Source of the DNA: Bradyrhizobium sp. Ghvi
Lineage (GTDB): Bacteria; Pseudomonadota; Alphaproteobacteria; Rhizobiales; Xanthobacteraceae
Direction: 5' to 3'
NCBI RefSeq assembly: GCF_900115265.1
Contig: NZ_FOVU01000001.1
Coordinates: 1 to 64,000 of the forward strand
Length of the DNA: 64,000 bases
Positions within the stretch are counted from its first letter, which is position 1. Every line of letters starts with the position of its first letter. The notes beneath the pieces are model-generated. The model was not told where the DNA came from, searched no databases, and was given only the letters and a program-made list of their open reading frames with translations. Below, in pieces: positions 38,767-48,877 of this stretch. The translations under genes and the position numbers were made by a program.

Positions 38767-40356
38767 TCAGAACGTCAGCGCCTTGACCTGCTTGACCTGC
38801 GGCAGGGTCGCCACCTTGGCGAGCACGTCCGCAGGTACCGCACCGTCGACCTCGACGAGGGCAATGGCATCGCTGCCGGGCGCGACGCGGCCGAGATGGA
38901 AGGTCGCGATGTTGAGCTTGGCATCGCCGAGCAGGCTTGCGAACTTGCCGATGAAGCCCGGCTTGTCCTCGTTGGTCACGTAGATCATCGACTTGCCGAA
39001 CTCTGCGTCGACGCGGATGCCCTTGACGTCGACCAGCCGCGGCTTGCCATCGTGATAGACGGTGCCGGAGACCGAGCGCTCCTGCCGTTCGGTCGCCACC
39101 GTGACGGTGATCAGGCTCTCATAGTCGCTCTGCGCGGCGCGCGTCACCTCGTCCACCACCATGCCGCGCTCCTTGGCGACGACGGGCGCGGACACCACGT
39201 TGACCTCGCCCAGCATCGGCCGCAACAGGCCAGACAGCACCGCGGAAGTCAGCGCCTTGATCTTCATTTCGGCGACGTGGCCCTCGTAGGTGATCGTGAC
39301 CTTCGAGATGCCGGTCTCGGTGAGCTGGCCGGCGAACGAGCCGAGCTTCTCGGCGAGCGTGATGAACGGCCTCAGCTTCGGCGCTTCTTCCGCAGTGATG
39401 GACGGGAAGTTGATGGCGTTGGAGATCGCGCCGGAGATGAGATAGTCCGACATCTGCTCGGCGACCTGCAGCGCGACGTTCTCCTGCGCTTCCGTGGTGG
39501 AGGCGCCCAGATGCGGCGTGCAGATCACGTTGGGATGGCCGAACAGCACGTTGGTATTCGCGGGTTCTTCCACGAACACGTCGAAGGCGGCACCAGCGAT
39601 GTGCTTGGCGTTGAGCGCATCGACCACGGCCTGCTCGTCGACGAGACCGCCGCGGGCGCAGTTGATCAAGCGCACGCCCTTCTTCATCTTCGCGATCGCA
39701 GCCGCATCGATGATGTTCTTCGTCTTCTCGGTCAGCGGGGTGTGAAGCGTGATGAAATCGGCGCGCTTGAGCAGGTCATCGAGCTCGACCTTCTCGACGC
39801 CGATGTCCTTGGCGCGCTCCGGCGACAGGAACGGATCGAACGCGATCACCTTCATGCGCAGGCCGAGCGCGCGGTCGGCGACGATCGAGCCGATGTTGCC
39901 GCAACCGATGACGCCGAGCACCTTGCCGGTGATCTCGACGCCCATGAAGCGGTTCTTCTCCCACTTGCCCGCCTGGGTCGAGGCGTCGGCCTGCGGGATC
40001 TCGCGGGCGAGCGCCAGCATGAGCGTAATCGCGTGCTCGGCGGTCGTGATCGAATTGCCGAACGGGGTGTTCATCACGATGATGCCCTTGGCGGTCGCCG
40101 CGGGAATCTCGACATTGTCGACGCCGATGCCGGCGCGGCCGATCACCTTGAGGTTGGTGGCCTTCTCCAGGATCTTGGCGGTCACCTTGGTTGCGGAGCG
40201 GATCGCAAGGCCATCGTAATTGCCGATGATCTCGGCGAGCTTGTCCTTGTCCTTGCCGAGATTGGGCTGGAAGTCGACCTCGACGCCGCGGTCTTTGAAG
40301 ATCTGCACGGCAGCGGGCGAGAGAGCGTCGGAAATGAGAACTTTGGGTTTGGTCAT
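38767..40356 (-). CDS. serA: D-3-phosphoglycerate dehydrogenase SerA
   Basis: The 529-residue enzyme (long bacterial form) oxidises 3-phosphoglycerate to phosphohydroxypyruvate, the first serine step. It has the nucleotide loop GVIGCGNIGSIVADRALGL, catalytic segments NCARGGLVDEQA and CTPHLGASTTEAQENVA, an intervening ASB domain and a C-terminal ACT domain (VTNEDKPGFIGKFASLLGDA) for serine feedback. The ATG at 40,356 begins MTKPKVLISDALSPAAVQIF. serC follows upstream on the same strand 126 bases away; both serve the same pathway. A terminator lies past the stop. Confidence 0.96.
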   Translation of the reverse strand: MTKPKVLISDALSPAAVQIFKDRGVEVDFQPNLGKDKDKLAEIIGNYDGLAIRSATKVTAKILEKATNLKVIGRAGIGVDNVEIPAATAKGIIVMNTPFGNSITTAEHAITLMLALAREIPQADASTQAGKWEKNRFMGVEITGKVLGVIGCGNIGSIVADRALGLRMKVIAFDPFLSPERAKDIGVEKVELDDLLKRADFITLHTPLTEKTKNIIDAAAIAKMKKGVRLINCARGGLVDEQAVVDALNAKHIAGAAFDVFVEEPANTNVLFGHPNVICTPHLGASTTEAQENVALQVAEQMSDYLISGAISNAINFPSITAEEAPKLRPFITLAEKLGSFAGQLTETGISKVTITYEGHVAEMKIKALTSAVLSGLLRPMLGEVNVVSAPVVAKERGMVVDEVTRAAQSDYESLITVTVATERQERSVSGTVYHDGKPRLVDVKGIRVDAEFGKSMIYVTNEDKPGFIGKFASLLGDAKLNIATFHLGRVAPGSDAIALVEVDGAVPADVLAKVATLPQVKQVKALTF

Positions 40357-40433
40357 GGGGATGATCCGTGGTGCGGGCTGCATTTACGGAACGTCGCCCG
40401 CGGACTTAATCCGCGGGTCCGTCTCTCCTGGGA

Positions 40434-40468
40434 GATGGATGGCCGGGTCAAGCCCGGCCATGACGAAT
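40434..40468. repeat. Repeat family C (copy 2)
   Basis: ATGGATGGCCGGGTCAAGCC and CGGCCATGACGA, an inverted repeat between serA and serC. It is shared in part with 58581-58700. Confidence 0.6.
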
Positions 40469-40481
40469 GAGATGGAACGCG

Positions 40482-41654
40482 TTAAGCCGCCTTGGCGAGC
40501 TGCGCCTTGGTCTCGGCAAAGGCCCAGTCGATCCACTGCGTCAGCAGCTCGACGTCTTTGGCTTCGACCGTGGCGCCGCACCAGATGCGCAGGCCTGCCG
40601 GCGCATCGCGGTAATAGGCGAAGTCGTAGCCGGCGCCTTCCCTCTCGACGAGGGCAACCAGCTTCTTGGAGAACTCGGCCTGCGCGTCGTCGGAAAGCGA
40701 GGTGATCGCTGGATCGGTGAATTTCAGGCACACCGAGGTATTGGAGCGGATCGCGGCATCTTTGGCCAGGAAGTCGATCCAGGGCGTCTTCGCCTTCCAG
40801 TCGGCCAGCACCTTGGTGTTGGCGTCGGCGCGCGCGATCAGCGCCTTGAGGCCGCCGATCGACTTGGCCCAGTTCAGCGCATCGAGATAGTCCTCGACGC
40901 AGAGCATCGACGGCGTGTTGATGGTCTCGCCGACGAAGATGCCTTCGTTGATCTTGCCGCCCTTGGTCATGCGGAAAATCTTCGGCAGCGGCCATGCCGG
41001 CTTGTAGGTCTCCAGCCGCTCCACCGCGCGGGGCGACAGGATCAGCATGCCGTGCGCGGCTTCACCGCCGAGCGCCTTCTGCCAGGAGAAGGTGACGACA
41101 TCGAGCTTGGCCCAGTCGAGCGGTTGCGCGAACGCAGCGGAGGTCGCGTCGCAAATGGTCAGGCCTTCGCGGGTCGCGCTGATCCAGTCAGCGTTCGGCA
41201 CGCGCACGCCTGACGTGGTGCCGTTCCAGGTGAAGACGACGTCGCTCTTGGGGTCGACCTTCGAGAGGTCGGGAATCTCACCGTAAGCTGCGTTGAGCTT
41301 GGTGACGTCCTTGAGCTTCAATTCCTTGACGATGTCGCTGACCCAGCCCTCGCCGAAGGATTCCCAGGCGAGCGTGGTGACGGGCCGCGCGCCGAGCAGC
41401 GACCAGAGTGCCATCTCGACGGCGCCGGTATCGGAGGCCGGCACGATGCCGATGCGATAATCGGCGGGCACTTCAAGCACTTCGCGCGTCAGATCGATCG
41501 CGAGCTTGAGCTTGGTCTTGCCGACCTTCGCGCGATGCGAACGGCCGAGCGCTGCGTCTTTGAGATTTTGGGCGTTCCAGCCGGGGCGCTTGGCGCAGGG
41601 GCCGGAGGAGAAATGCGGCACGGTCGGCCGCGAAGCGGGCTTCGCTACAGTCAT
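40482..41654 (-). CDS. serC: Phosphoserine aminotransferase SerC
   Basis: The 390-residue PLP enzyme makes 3-phosphoserine from phosphohydroxypyruvate and glutamate. The PLP lysine lies in [15 protein letters not shown], and [20 protein letters not shown] and [15 protein letters not shown] are typical of the long alphaproteobacterial type. The N-terminus [17 protein letters not shown] sets the start at 41,654. It pairs with serA downstream (same strand). A leader hairpin precedes it. The set lacks serB in this window. Confidence 0.95.
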   Translation of the reverse strand: MTVAKPASRPTVPHFSSGPCAKRPGWNAQNLKDAALGRSHRAKVGKTKLKLAIDLTREVLEVPADYRIGIVPASDTGAVEMALWSLLGARPVTTLAWESFGEGWVSDIVKELKLKDVTKLNAAYGEIPDLSKVDPKSDVVFTWNGTTSGVRVPNADWISATREGLTICDATSAAFAQPLDWAKLDVVTFSWQKALGGEAAHGMLILSPRAVERLETYKPAWPLPKIFRMTKGGKINEGIFVGETINTPSMLCVEDYLDALNWAKSIGGLKALIARADANTKVLADWKAKTPWIDFLAKDAAIRSNTSVCLKFTDPAITSLSDDAQAEFSKKLVALVEREGAGYDFAYYRDAPAGLRIWCGATVEAKDVELLTQWIDWAFAETKAQLAKAA

Positions 41655-41657
41655 GAT

Positions 41658-41735
41658 CTACCCTTCCAGATAGTAAGCCTCCCGTTGGGGGGAGGTGTCC
41701 CGCCGCGGCTGATACGGGAATCGGGTAGACCAGTC
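41658..41735 (-). ncRNA. serC leader RNA candidate
   Basis: Directly before the serC start, CCTCCC (41678-41683) and GGGAGG (41690-41695) form a six-bp hairpin, preceded on the minus strand by CCCGTATCAGCCGCGGCGGG, which can also pair. Alphaproteobacteria are known to carry a conserved structured leader before serC. Identity is inferred from place and hairpins only. Confidence 0.5.
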
Positions 41736-41940
41736 AAGAAACTTCCGGCGGCTCACGGCGGAGTGCAGGTAATTCCGGCGCGATATCCGGGCTTTCCACC
41801 GTGGTGAGCGCGTTCAGCAAGTCCGTGGCTTCGCTGATCAATTGCGCGGCGCGGCGGCGGCTACCGACTTTCAAAATGCACTTGTCGTTAGCCTGCACGA
41901 CATAATCGTTGCCGACCTTGATTATCGAATAGCTTGTCAT
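41734..41940 (-). CDS. Small conserved hypothetical protein (68 aa)
   Basis: It reads MTSYSIIKVGNDYVVQANDK and RRRAAQLISEATDLLNAL, with an acidic, proline-rich tail. The ATG at 41,940 has GGGGA seven bases upstream; the longer frame to 42,006 has none. The start looks like a small beta-hairpin followed by one helix. No family is recognised. It is oriented with serC and ends about 80 bases before it, which overlaps the leader region. Confidence 0.7.
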   Translation of the reverse strand: MTSYSIIKVGNDYVVQANDKCILKVGSRRRAAQLISEATDLLNALTTVESPDIAPELPALRREPPEVS

Positions 41941-42097
41941 CGAAATCCCCGAACCGCCCGAGCCGGGTGTCTGACGCTGCGTAGCACCGTTCGTTCCTGG
42001 TTCCACATGAAGGTGGAACGGGTAGTTTATCAGCTCTTAAGATGAACGAATGCGCGATCCGAATTTGCTGATTGCGCAACGACCCCGCCGCGCTGCC

Positions 42098-42562
42098 TCA
42101 AAAGCGGACAGTCATGCCGACGTGACTCGCTGTGAATCCGAGACGCTTGTAAAAGCGCTGCGCATCCGTTCTCGTCTGATGCGTCAGCAGTTCGACGAGG
42201 TTGCAGCCGCGCGACTTTGCTTCCGCCACCGCCCATTGCACCAATCGTTCGCCGATGCCGCGGCTGCGACAATCAGAGGCAACGCGGACATCCTCGAGCA
42301 GACCGCGAATGCCGCCTTGCGAGCTGATGCCTGCGAGCACCGCCAGCTGCAGGCAGCCGACCACCCTGCCCTCGCTCTCGGCAACCACGAGCGTGAGATT
42401 GGAATCGCGCTCGACCCGTTCGAACGCCTGGTAATAGGCCGCAGGTAACGGATCCTCGAGGCGCTCGCGCCCGCGCCCGAGATGATCGTCGGCGAGCATC
42501 GCCACGATCGCCGGCACGTCCTCACGGCGCGCGCGACGGATGGAAACAGATTCGACGTTCAT
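42098..42562 (-). CDS. GNAT-family N-acetyltransferase
   Basis: The 154-residue protein begins MNVESVSIRRARREDVPAIV and has the acetyl-CoA loop segment DVRVASDCRSRGIGERLVQW, with RSRGIG matching the Q/RxxGxG/A motif. A late helix TDAQRFYKRLGF is also typical of the fold. The substrate is unknown. It starts 15 bases after the GST stop and is probably co-transcribed with it. Confidence 0.9.
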   Translation of the reverse strand: MNVESVSIRRARREDVPAIVAMLADDHLGRGRERLEDPLPAAYYQAFERVERDSNLTLVVAESEGRVVGCLQLAVLAGISSQGGIRGLLEDVRVASDCRSRGIGERLVQWAVAEAKSRGCNLVELLTHQTRTDAQRFYKRLGFTASHVGMTVRF

Positions 42563-42577
42563 TCGTAGACTCCAGAC

Positions 42578-43168
42578 TCAGCGCGCCGGCGCCAGACCGA
42601 GAAGGACCTCGGTTTCGCCGATCCAGCGGCGAACGACCGGATAACGGCTGAGATCGAAGCCGCCTTCATGCGCAACGCGGGTATAGGCGAGTAGCGAGAC
42701 GTCGGCGAGCGAAACCGTCTCGCCTGCCAAGAAGCGGCTGGTGGCAAGATGCTGCTCCAAGCGGTCGAGCGCCGCATAGCCGCGCTTGACCTTGTCGGGA
42801 TCGAGTTCGGAGGCATCCTTGCCGAGATAGACCAGCTGGAAGCGGCACACCGCGATATAGGGCTCGTGGCTGTATTGTTCCCAGAACAGCCATTCATCCA
42901 TCTTGGCGGCGGCAAAGGCGTCGTGCGGGATCAGCGCGCTGTCACGGGCGAGATAGCGGATGATGGCGTTGGACTGCGCCAGCGTGCGGCCGTCGTCGAA
43001 AGCAATTGTCGGCACCTGGCCGGCGCCGTTCATCTTTAGAAATTGCGGCGTGCGCGTCTCGCCTTTGCGCGTGTCGATCTCGATCCAGCGATAGGGCAAT
43101 GCGAGATGATCGCAGACCCACTTCACCTTCAAGCAGTTACCCGAATTGCTGTCGCCGTAAATCTGCAT
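42578..43168 (-). CDS. Glutathione S-transferase
   Basis: The 196-residue cytosolic protein has a thioredoxin-like N-terminal half (MQIYGDSNSGNCLKVKWVCD, with the cis-proline segment GAGQVPTIAFDDGRTLAQSN) and an all-helical C-terminal half with LAGETVSLADVSLLAYTRVA. These are GST signatures; the class and substrate are undetermined. It is followed by the GNAT gene. A second, related GST is at 58948-59598. Confidence 0.92.
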   Translation of the reverse strand: MQIYGDSNSGNCLKVKWVCDHLALPYRWIEIDTRKGETRTPQFLKMNGAGQVPTIAFDDGRTLAQSNAIIRYLARDSALIPHDAFAAAKMDEWLFWEQYSHEPYIAVCRFQLVYLGKDASELDPDKVKRGYAALDRLEQHLATSRFLAGETVSLADVSLLAYTRVAHEGGFDLSRYPVVRRWIGETEVLLGLAPAR

Positions 43169-43242
43169 CGCTGTCGCCCCATGCGGGGCGACAGAGCATC
43201 AGGACGGGGCGAAACTGTCAACCGCGATGCAGCGAAGCGGCG

Positions 43243-44127
43243 TCAGAACTTATAGCCGAGCCCGACGCGCGCATTGTTGAGCGTCACCGAGGTGTTCATC
43301 ACAGGCGAGAATCTGACATATTCATATTCGACACGGGCGAACAGACCGTCCCAGATGCAATACTCGACGCCGAGACCTGCGGTCCAGCCCACTGCAAAGG
43401 CATTGGTCCGATGCTGGCTCTGCGTCTGAGACTGCGCCGGAACGGCGTTCGGTCCGTTGGTCACGATCGTCGTGACGCCCCCGAACGTGTTCGTCGTCAC
43501 CTGGGTCAACGACACGTCGCTTGTCACGGTGCGCGATACGTCCATACGACCCACGGCAGCGCCGGCGAACGCATATGGCATGAAATCGCCGCCATCCCAG
43601 CCCACGCGGCCGCGGAGCGAAATCATGTCCTTGACCTGTGCCGCGGCGGTACCGGTCAACTTTACGTTCCAATGATCAGTCACGTTGTCGGGGTGAACGT
43701 CCCCGGCGGGATTGATGATGTCGAGTTGGTTGGAGCCGCTGGTCTGCGTGTAGAGATTGTTGAAATAACTATAGGTGCCCTCGAGACCGAGAATGGCGTC
43801 GTACCATTGCCAGTTGCGGCCGACGAAGGCGCCAAAATTCGTGCTCTGCGTGGTGGTCTTGTTCATGAGCGACCAACTTGCCGTCGGCTGCTGGAGCACG
43901 CTGTCACGAAAGATGAAGTTGGTCAGACCGACCACGCTCTGGCTGAAGTCGGTCGTATCGGTCGTGTATCCGCCATGGACGCCGAAATAGGCGCCATCCC
44001 AATTGTGGGCTGTCTTGGACAGACCGTCGGTGAAGCCGCCGCGCAGGACGGGCAGATCCGGCATGTCGGCCGCGTGTGCGGCGGACATCGATCCGAACAC
44101 CGCCGCCACCAACCAAAGCCTACGCAT
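43243..44127 (-). CDS. Outer-membrane beta-barrel protein (RopB/Omp25-like)
   Basis: The 294-residue protein has a signal peptide (MRRLWLVAAVFGSMSAAHA, cleaved before ADMPDL) and alternating beta strands with many glycines, ending VRFSPVMNTSVTLNNARVGL then GYKF, the terminal aromatic signal for BAM insertion. AYFGVHGGY near the start is the typical first strand of small rhizobial outer-membrane proteins. Role beyond envelope structure unknown. A second one follows downstream on the same strand direction at 44296-45189. Confidence 0.88.
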   Translation of the reverse strand: MRRLWLVAAVFGSMSAAHAADMPDLPVLRGGFTDGLSKTAHNWDGAYFGVHGGYTTDTTDFSQSVVGLTNFIFRDSVLQQPTASWSLMNKTTTQSTNFGAFVGRNWQWYDAILGLEGTYSYFNNLYTQTSGSNQLDIINPAGDVHPDNVTDHWNVKLTGTAAAQVKDMISLRGRVGWDGGDFMPYAFAGAAVGRMDVSRTVTSDVSLTQVTTNTFGGVTTIVTNGPNAVPAQSQTQSQHRTNAFAVGWTAGLGVEYCIWDGLFARVEYEYVRFSPVMNTSVTLNNARVGLGYKF

Positions 44128-44233
44128 TGCAACGCTCCATCGAGACTCGAACTGTCGCGCTGATCATGGCTCGTTAACCTTAACCAATGGTTGCGTCTGA
44201 CGTTTTCGTCGCCGCTCGCCATGAAAAATATGC

Positions 44234-44267
44234 AAAGCAAAACGGCGCGGGATGATCCCGCGCCGTT
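44234..44267 (-). terminator. Terminator of the second outer-membrane protein gene
   Basis: AACGGCGCGGGAT and ATCCCGCGCCGTT form a 13-bp stem; TTTTGCTTTG follows on the minus strand. Confidence 0.88.
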
Positions 44268-44295
44268 AAGAGAGGTTAAGCGATGAGGCTGCCGA

Positions 44296-45189
44296 TCAGC
44301 CCTTGGTGACGAGCGGCGGCGGCGGCATGTAGGCCGGCGGGCTGTCGAGATTCCAGCGCACGCCGAGCTTCACGTCGTGCGAGGTGATGTCCTTGACCTT
44401 GAACGGATGGCCGCCACCAGAGCCGTCGAATGCATAGGCGGGACCGGTGATGCCATCGCCCAGGTTGACATAGCTGTAGGCGAGTTCGAGCGTCAGATTC
44501 GGGTTGACCTTGTAAGCCAATCCCGTGTGCAGCGCCCAGGCGAAGTTCCACTGCGAGGCGGTCGAAGCGGAGTAGAAACTTGCGACGGGAGGTCCGCCTA
44601 CGGAGGGCGTGAATGTCGGTGCTGGGCCGACATGCGCGTTATTCAGGCCACTGTCGGTGAAGTTCGAGATGGTGACTCGCGAGGCGCCGACGCCAGCGCC
44701 GATGAACGGCGTCACGCACCACCAAGTCCCGAGATCGACATATGCGTTCGCCAAGAACAACCATTCAGACTTGCTACCACCGTAGTTGTCGGAGCCGCTG
44801 GCGATCAGACCACCGCCGACGGGAAAGGTCGCGAGGTCGAGCCCGTGGAGATTGGTTCGGCCACGATATTGGCCCGTGACATCAGCGCGGAACCAGTTGT
44901 TGACGCGGTAGCCAACGCCAACGTCGAAGATGCCGCCTGTGTCAAAACCGTTGGTCTGGCTGAAGGTGACATTATTGGCGTAGAGAGCGTCGTTGGTGCT
45001 GCGGATGCTCTTCGCGCTCTGATTGCTGAAGCCGATGTCGCCGCGCAGATACCAGCCGCCGAAGTCAGCGGGCGGGGCCGGCGGCGCGTACATGGGAGGC
45101 GGAGCCGCGATCGGCATATCGGCGGCGAATGCCATCGACGAGATCAGTGACGCCGCTCCCGCGGCAAGGAGAGACTTAACGCTACGCAT
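44296..45189 (-). CDS. Outer-membrane beta-barrel protein
   Basis: The 297-residue protein has a signal peptide (MRSVKSLLAAGAASLISSMA, cut near FAADMPIAAPP), a proline-rich start, and beta strands beginning FGGWYLRGDIGFSNQ. The last strand is HDVKLGVRWNLDSP followed by a short proline tail, so it lacks a terminal aromatic at the very end. The start at 45,189 is preferred; the frame is open to 45,249. Its terminator separates it from the RopB-like gene. Confidence 0.85.
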   Translation of the reverse strand: MRSVKSLLAAGAASLISSMAFAADMPIAAPPPMYAPPAPPADFGGWYLRGDIGFSNQSAKSIRSTNDALYANNVTFSQTNGFDTGGIFDVGVGYRVNNWFRADVTGQYRGRTNLHGLDLATFPVGGGLIASGSDNYGGSKSEWLFLANAYVDLGTWWCVTPFIGAGVGASRVTISNFTDSGLNNAHVGPAPTFTPSVGGPPVASFYSASTASQWNFAWALHTGLAYKVNPNLTLELAYSYVNLGDGITGPAYAFDGSGGGHPFKVKDITSHDVKLGVRWNLDSPPAYMPPPPLVTKG

Positions 45190-45418
45190 TGGCTTCGTCC
45201 TTATGGCCGGTGAGGCAAAATACGAGCGCCTCACGTTCTGGAAACTCACGAGCCGGACGATGGCAGCAAATGCTTAAGCGCCACTTAACCCTAATTTTTA
45301 AGGTTGATTTTTTCTCACCCCACACGCGGACGCGGCGCAAGCGTTGCAAAAATGCGGCAGTGCGCGCGCCGCAATTCCTAACGATGTGTGAAGCTGCAGG
45401 GCAGCGAAAGAAGGTTTG

Positions 45419-46669
45419 TTAACGCACGTGCCGCGGCAGCTTGGGCAGGAACACCGCAAGCAGCCCGATCGCCGGCAGATAGGCGCAGACCTGGTAGACG
45501 AACTCGATCGAGGTGTGGTCGGCGAGCTTGCCAAGCACTGCGGCGCCAAGGCCGCCGATGCCGAAGGCGACACCGAAGAACACGCCCGAGATCATGCCGA
45601 AGCGATGCGGCACCAGCTCCTGCGCGAACACGATGATCGACGAGGTCGTCGAGGAGATGATCAAGCCGATGATCACCGAGAGCACCGCGCTGGCATAGAG
45701 CCCGGCAAAGGGCAGCGCCAGCGTGAACGGCAGCGCGCCGAGGATCGAGATCCAGATCACGATCTTGCGGCCGAAGCGGTCTCCGAGCGGTCCGCCGAAG
45801 AACGCGCCGACCGCGTTCGCGGCGAGAAAGATGAAGAGATAGATCTGCGCGGCCTGCGTCGACACGCCGAAGCGGTCGATCAGGTAGAAGATGTAGTAGC
45901 TCGACAGGCTCGAGACGTAGAGCTGTTTCGAGAACAACAGCGCCACCAGCACGAGCAGCGCGATCGCGACGCGGCGCGAGCTCGGCGCGTCGGGATGGGC
46001 CTGAACCGCCGCGGTCTTCTTCGCCTTGATCTGCGGCGCGTACCAGCGGCCGATGCGCCAGAGGATGACGATCGCAAGGCCCGCGATCGAGGAGAACCAG
46101 GCAATGCTGCCCTGCCCGAACGGCACGACGATGAGCGCGGCCAGCACCGGCCCCATCGAGGTGCCGAAACTGCCGCCGAGCTGGAACACCGATTGCGCAA
46201 AGCCGTAGCGGCCGCCGGAGGCAAGCCGCGCGATGCGTGCCGATTCGGGGTGAAATACCGCCGAGCCGAGTCCGACCAGCGCCGCCGCAATCAGGATGAC
46301 GAGATATTGCTGCGCGATGCTGAGCAGCAAGAGGCCGAAGAAGGTCGAGGCCATGCCGATGGCCAGCGAATAAGGCTGCGCCTTCTTGTCGGTGTAGTGC
46401 CCGACCACCGGCTGGAGCAGCGAGGCCGTGAATTGGAAGGCCAGCGTGATCATGCCGATCTGCGCGAAGTCGAGGGCGTAGGTGTCCTTCAGGATCGGAT
46501 ACACCGAGGCGATCAGCGACTGCATGGTGTCGTTGAGGAAGTGCGAGAAGCTGATGCCGGCGAGCACGATGTAGGCCGGGCCCGCAGCTGACTTGGCGAC
46601 GGGCGTAACGCCGCCGACGACGACCGGCTCGGTCAGCGTTTCCTCTGAGACGACGACTGGCTTGTTCAA
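45419..46669 (-). CDS. MFS transporter, fosmidomycin-resistance (Fsr) type
   Basis: The 416-residue protein has about twelve membrane segments. The first is VLAGISFSHFLNDTMQSLIA with the Fsr-family segment HFLNDTMQSL, and GHYTDKKAQPYSLAIGM is the loop 2-3 motif. GGPLGDRFGRKIVIW repeats the motif in the second half. Efflux of small phosphonate-like or aromatic compounds is typical of the family but not proven here. The TTG at 46,669 has GGGA eight bases upstream and gives the usual length; the frame stays open to 46,804 through repeat DNA. Confidence 0.85.
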   Translation of the reverse strand: MNKPVVVSEETLTEPVVVGGVTPVAKSAAGPAYIVLAGISFSHFLNDTMQSLIASVYPILKDTYALDFAQIGMITLAFQFTASLLQPVVGHYTDKKAQPYSLAIGMASTFFGLLLLSIAQQYLVILIAAALVGLGSAVFHPESARIARLASGGRYGFAQSVFQLGGSFGTSMGPVLAALIVVPFGQGSIAWFSSIAGLAIVILWRIGRWYAPQIKAKKTAAVQAHPDAPSSRRVAIALLVLVALLFSKQLYVSSLSSYYIFYLIDRFGVSTQAAQIYLFIFLAANAVGAFFGGPLGDRFGRKIVIWISILGALPFTLALPFAGLYASAVLSVIIGLIISSTTSSIIVFAQELVPHRFGMISGVFFGVAFGIGGLGAAVLGKLADHTSIEFVYQVCAYLPAIGLLAVFLPKLPRHVR

Positions 46670-46767
46670 TGCAGCAATCCCGGCGCGGCAGATTGCCGCG
46701 ATCTCAGGGGTACGATGGGAGCGGCGACCAAACCAGCGCCAATCGCAAATGGCTGGGATGCGCGGGT

Positions 46768-46824
46768 CACCTCTCCCGAAGGGAGAGGTCGGATCGCATC
46801 GCAAGATGCGATCCGGGTGAGGGG
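46768..46824. repeat. Palindromic repeat, family A (copy 2, inverted)
   Basis: CACCTCTCCCGAAGGGAGAG followed by GATCGCATC..GATGCGATC and GGGTGAGGGG, the inverse of copy 3. Confidence 0.75.
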
Positions 46825-46848
46825 TTACGGTCTCACCGAGCGCCGCGG

Positions 46849-46901
46849 CCCCTCACCCGGATCGCTTCGCGATCCGACCTCTCCCCGCTGGGAAGAGGTG
46901 A
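46849..46901. repeat. Palindromic repeat, family A (copy 3)
   Basis: CCCTCACCCGGATCGC, GCGATCC, GACCTCTCCCC and GGGAAGAGGTG, in opposite orientation to copy 2. The pair could form a long stem. Confidence 0.75.
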
Positions 46902-46930
46902 AGGACCGCGTCTGCGGAAGCAGATTCGCA

Positions 46931-47020
46931 GGGTGGGCAAAGGCGCGCTTGCGCCGTGCCCACAAGCTGTTCTTCACCGCGACACAAGCGTGGGCACGCT
47001 TCGCTTTGCCCACCCTACGG
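46931..47020. repeat. Palindromic repeat, family D
   Basis: GGGTGGGCAAAGGCGCGC and, inverted, CTTCGCTTTGCCCACCC bound the element, with inner GCCGTGCCCAC and GTGGGCACG. It sits right after the glmM stop. Confidence 0.7.
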
Positions 47021-47037
47021 TACTGTGCTTGGAGAGC

Positions 47038-48381
47038 TCACACCGCGGCCTGGCCCAGCGCCGAGACGATGGTATCGACGACGTCCTCGACCAGGATGCG
47101 GTCCTCGCCCTCACCCATGACGCGGATCACGGGCTCGGTGCCGGAGGAGCGGATCAAGAGGCGGCCGTGGCCGTTGAGCCGCTTCTCTCCGTCGGAAATC
47201 GCCGACTTCACGTCGGAATGGTCGAGCGGCTTGCCGCCCTTGTGACGAACGTTCTTGAGGATCTGCGGCAGCGGATCGAAGCGATGGCAGACTTCCGACA
47301 CTGGACGCCGCAGCTTCTGCACCACGGCGAGCACCTGCAACGCGGCAACGAAGCCGTCGCCTGTCGTGGCGTAGTCGGACAGGATGATGTGGCCGGACTG
47401 CTCGCCGCCGAGATTGTAGCCGCCGTTCAGCATCTGCTCGAGCACGTAGCGATCGCCGACCGGCGTGCGCACGAGATCGAGGCCCTGCCCCTTCAGGAAG
47501 CGCTCGAGCCCGAGGTTCGACATCACGGTGGCGACGATGCCCGGACGCGACAGCCGCCCGTCTTCCTTCCAGCTCTGCGCGATCACCGCCAGCAGTTGGT
47601 CGCCGTCGACGACGTGGCCGCGCTCGTCGACCAGGATGACGCGATCGGCATCGCCATCCAGCGCAATGCCGATGTCGGCGCGCATCTCGCGCACCTTCTT
47701 GGACAGCGCTTCCGGCGAGGTCGAGCCGCAATCCTTGTTGATGTTGAAGCCGTCGGGCTCGACGCCGATCGGCACCACGTCGGCGCCCAATTCCCACAGC
47801 GCTTCCGGCACCACCTTGTAGGCGGCGCCATTGGCGCAATCGATCACGACACGAAGTCCGTCGAGCGAGAGATCGCGCGGCAGCGTGCGCTTGGCGAATT
47901 CGATGTAGCGGTCATGCACGCCGTCGATACGGCGGGCGCGGCCCAGGCTCGCACTCTGTGCGAGCCTCTTCTCGATAGGCTCGTCGAGCAGCTGCTCGAT
48001 CTGCTTCTCGACGTCGTCGGAGAGCTTGAAGCCCTGCGGGCCGAACAGCTTGATGCCGTTGTCCTCGAACAGATTGTGCGAGGCCGAGATCATGACGCCG
48101 AGATCGGCGCGCATCGACTTGGTCAGCATCGCCACAGCCGGCGTCGGCATCGGACCGACCAGCAGCACGTCCATGCCGACCGAGGTGAAGCCCGCGACCA
48201 TCGCGTATTCGATCATGTAGCCTGACAGCCGCGTGTCCTTGCCGATCACGACCCGGTGGCGGTGCTCACCGCGCTGGAACGCAAGGCCCGCGGCCTGGCC
48301 GACCTTGAGCGCGAGCTCCGGCGTGATCAGTCCGTTGGCGCGGCCCCGGATCCCGTCCGTCCCGAAATATTTGCGGCTCAT
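47038..48381 (-). CDS. glmM: Phosphoglucosamine mutase GlmM
   Basis: The 447-residue enzyme converts glucosamine-6-phosphate to glucosamine-1-phosphate for UDP-GlcNAc. It begins [17 protein letters not shown]; the phosphoserine loop is [13 protein letters not shown], the metal loop [14 protein letters not shown] and the sugar loop [13 protein letters not shown]. The ATG at 48,381 is the family start; the open frame extends to 48,447. GlmM acts after NodM/GlmS, linking the island gene nodM to core cell-wall metabolism. Confidence 0.96.
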   Translation of the reverse strand: MSRKYFGTDGIRGRANGLITPELALKVGQAAGLAFQRGEHRHRVVIGKDTRLSGYMIEYAMVAGFTSVGMDVLLVGPMPTPAVAMLTKSMRADLGVMISASHNLFEDNGIKLFGPQGFKLSDDVEKQIEQLLDEPIEKRLAQSASLGRARRIDGVHDRYIEFAKRTLPRDLSLDGLRVVIDCANGAAYKVVPEALWELGADVVPIGVEPDGFNINKDCGSTSPEALSKKVREMRADIGIALDGDADRVILVDERGHVVDGDQLLAVIAQSWKEDGRLSRPGIVATVMSNLGLERFLKGQGLDLVRTPVGDRYVLEQMLNGGYNLGGEQSGHIILSDYATTGDGFVAALQVLAVVQKLRRPVSEVCHRFDPLPQILKNVRHKGGKPLDHSDVKSAISDGEKRLNGHGRLLIRSSGTEPVIRVMGEGEDRILVEDVVDTIVSALGQAAV

Positions 48382-48604
48382 ATCGTCCCCCAGGCAACAA
48401 CCAGGGATCCCCAACACAACCTGCGGATGCCCTGACGGGGCCCGCATCCCCTGATTTGCTGAGGATTGTTATAAAGCCATTGCGGCTAAGTTGGCTTCAA
48501 AAAAAATGATGAATCGTTACGGAACCTGGGTGGAGGCCGACACCGTAACGCATTGTTAACACTCTGCTTCCGGGCGCGATCCCGGAAAGCGGAGGGAACC
48601 GGCC

Positions 48605-48814
<210 letters not shown>

Positions 48815-48877
48815 CTAGATGACCCTTGAATCTTCCGATGCAAGACTTCCGATCTGAGATGGGGCCGGGGAACGTTC

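Noticed and set aside
38896..40470. 524-codon plus-strand frame opposite serA
   Set aside because: It is a shadow of serA in GC-rich DNA with no family likeness.
46669..48225. 518-codon plus-strand frame opposite glmM
   Set aside because: It runs through repeats and antisense to glmM; there is no start signal or recognisable motif.
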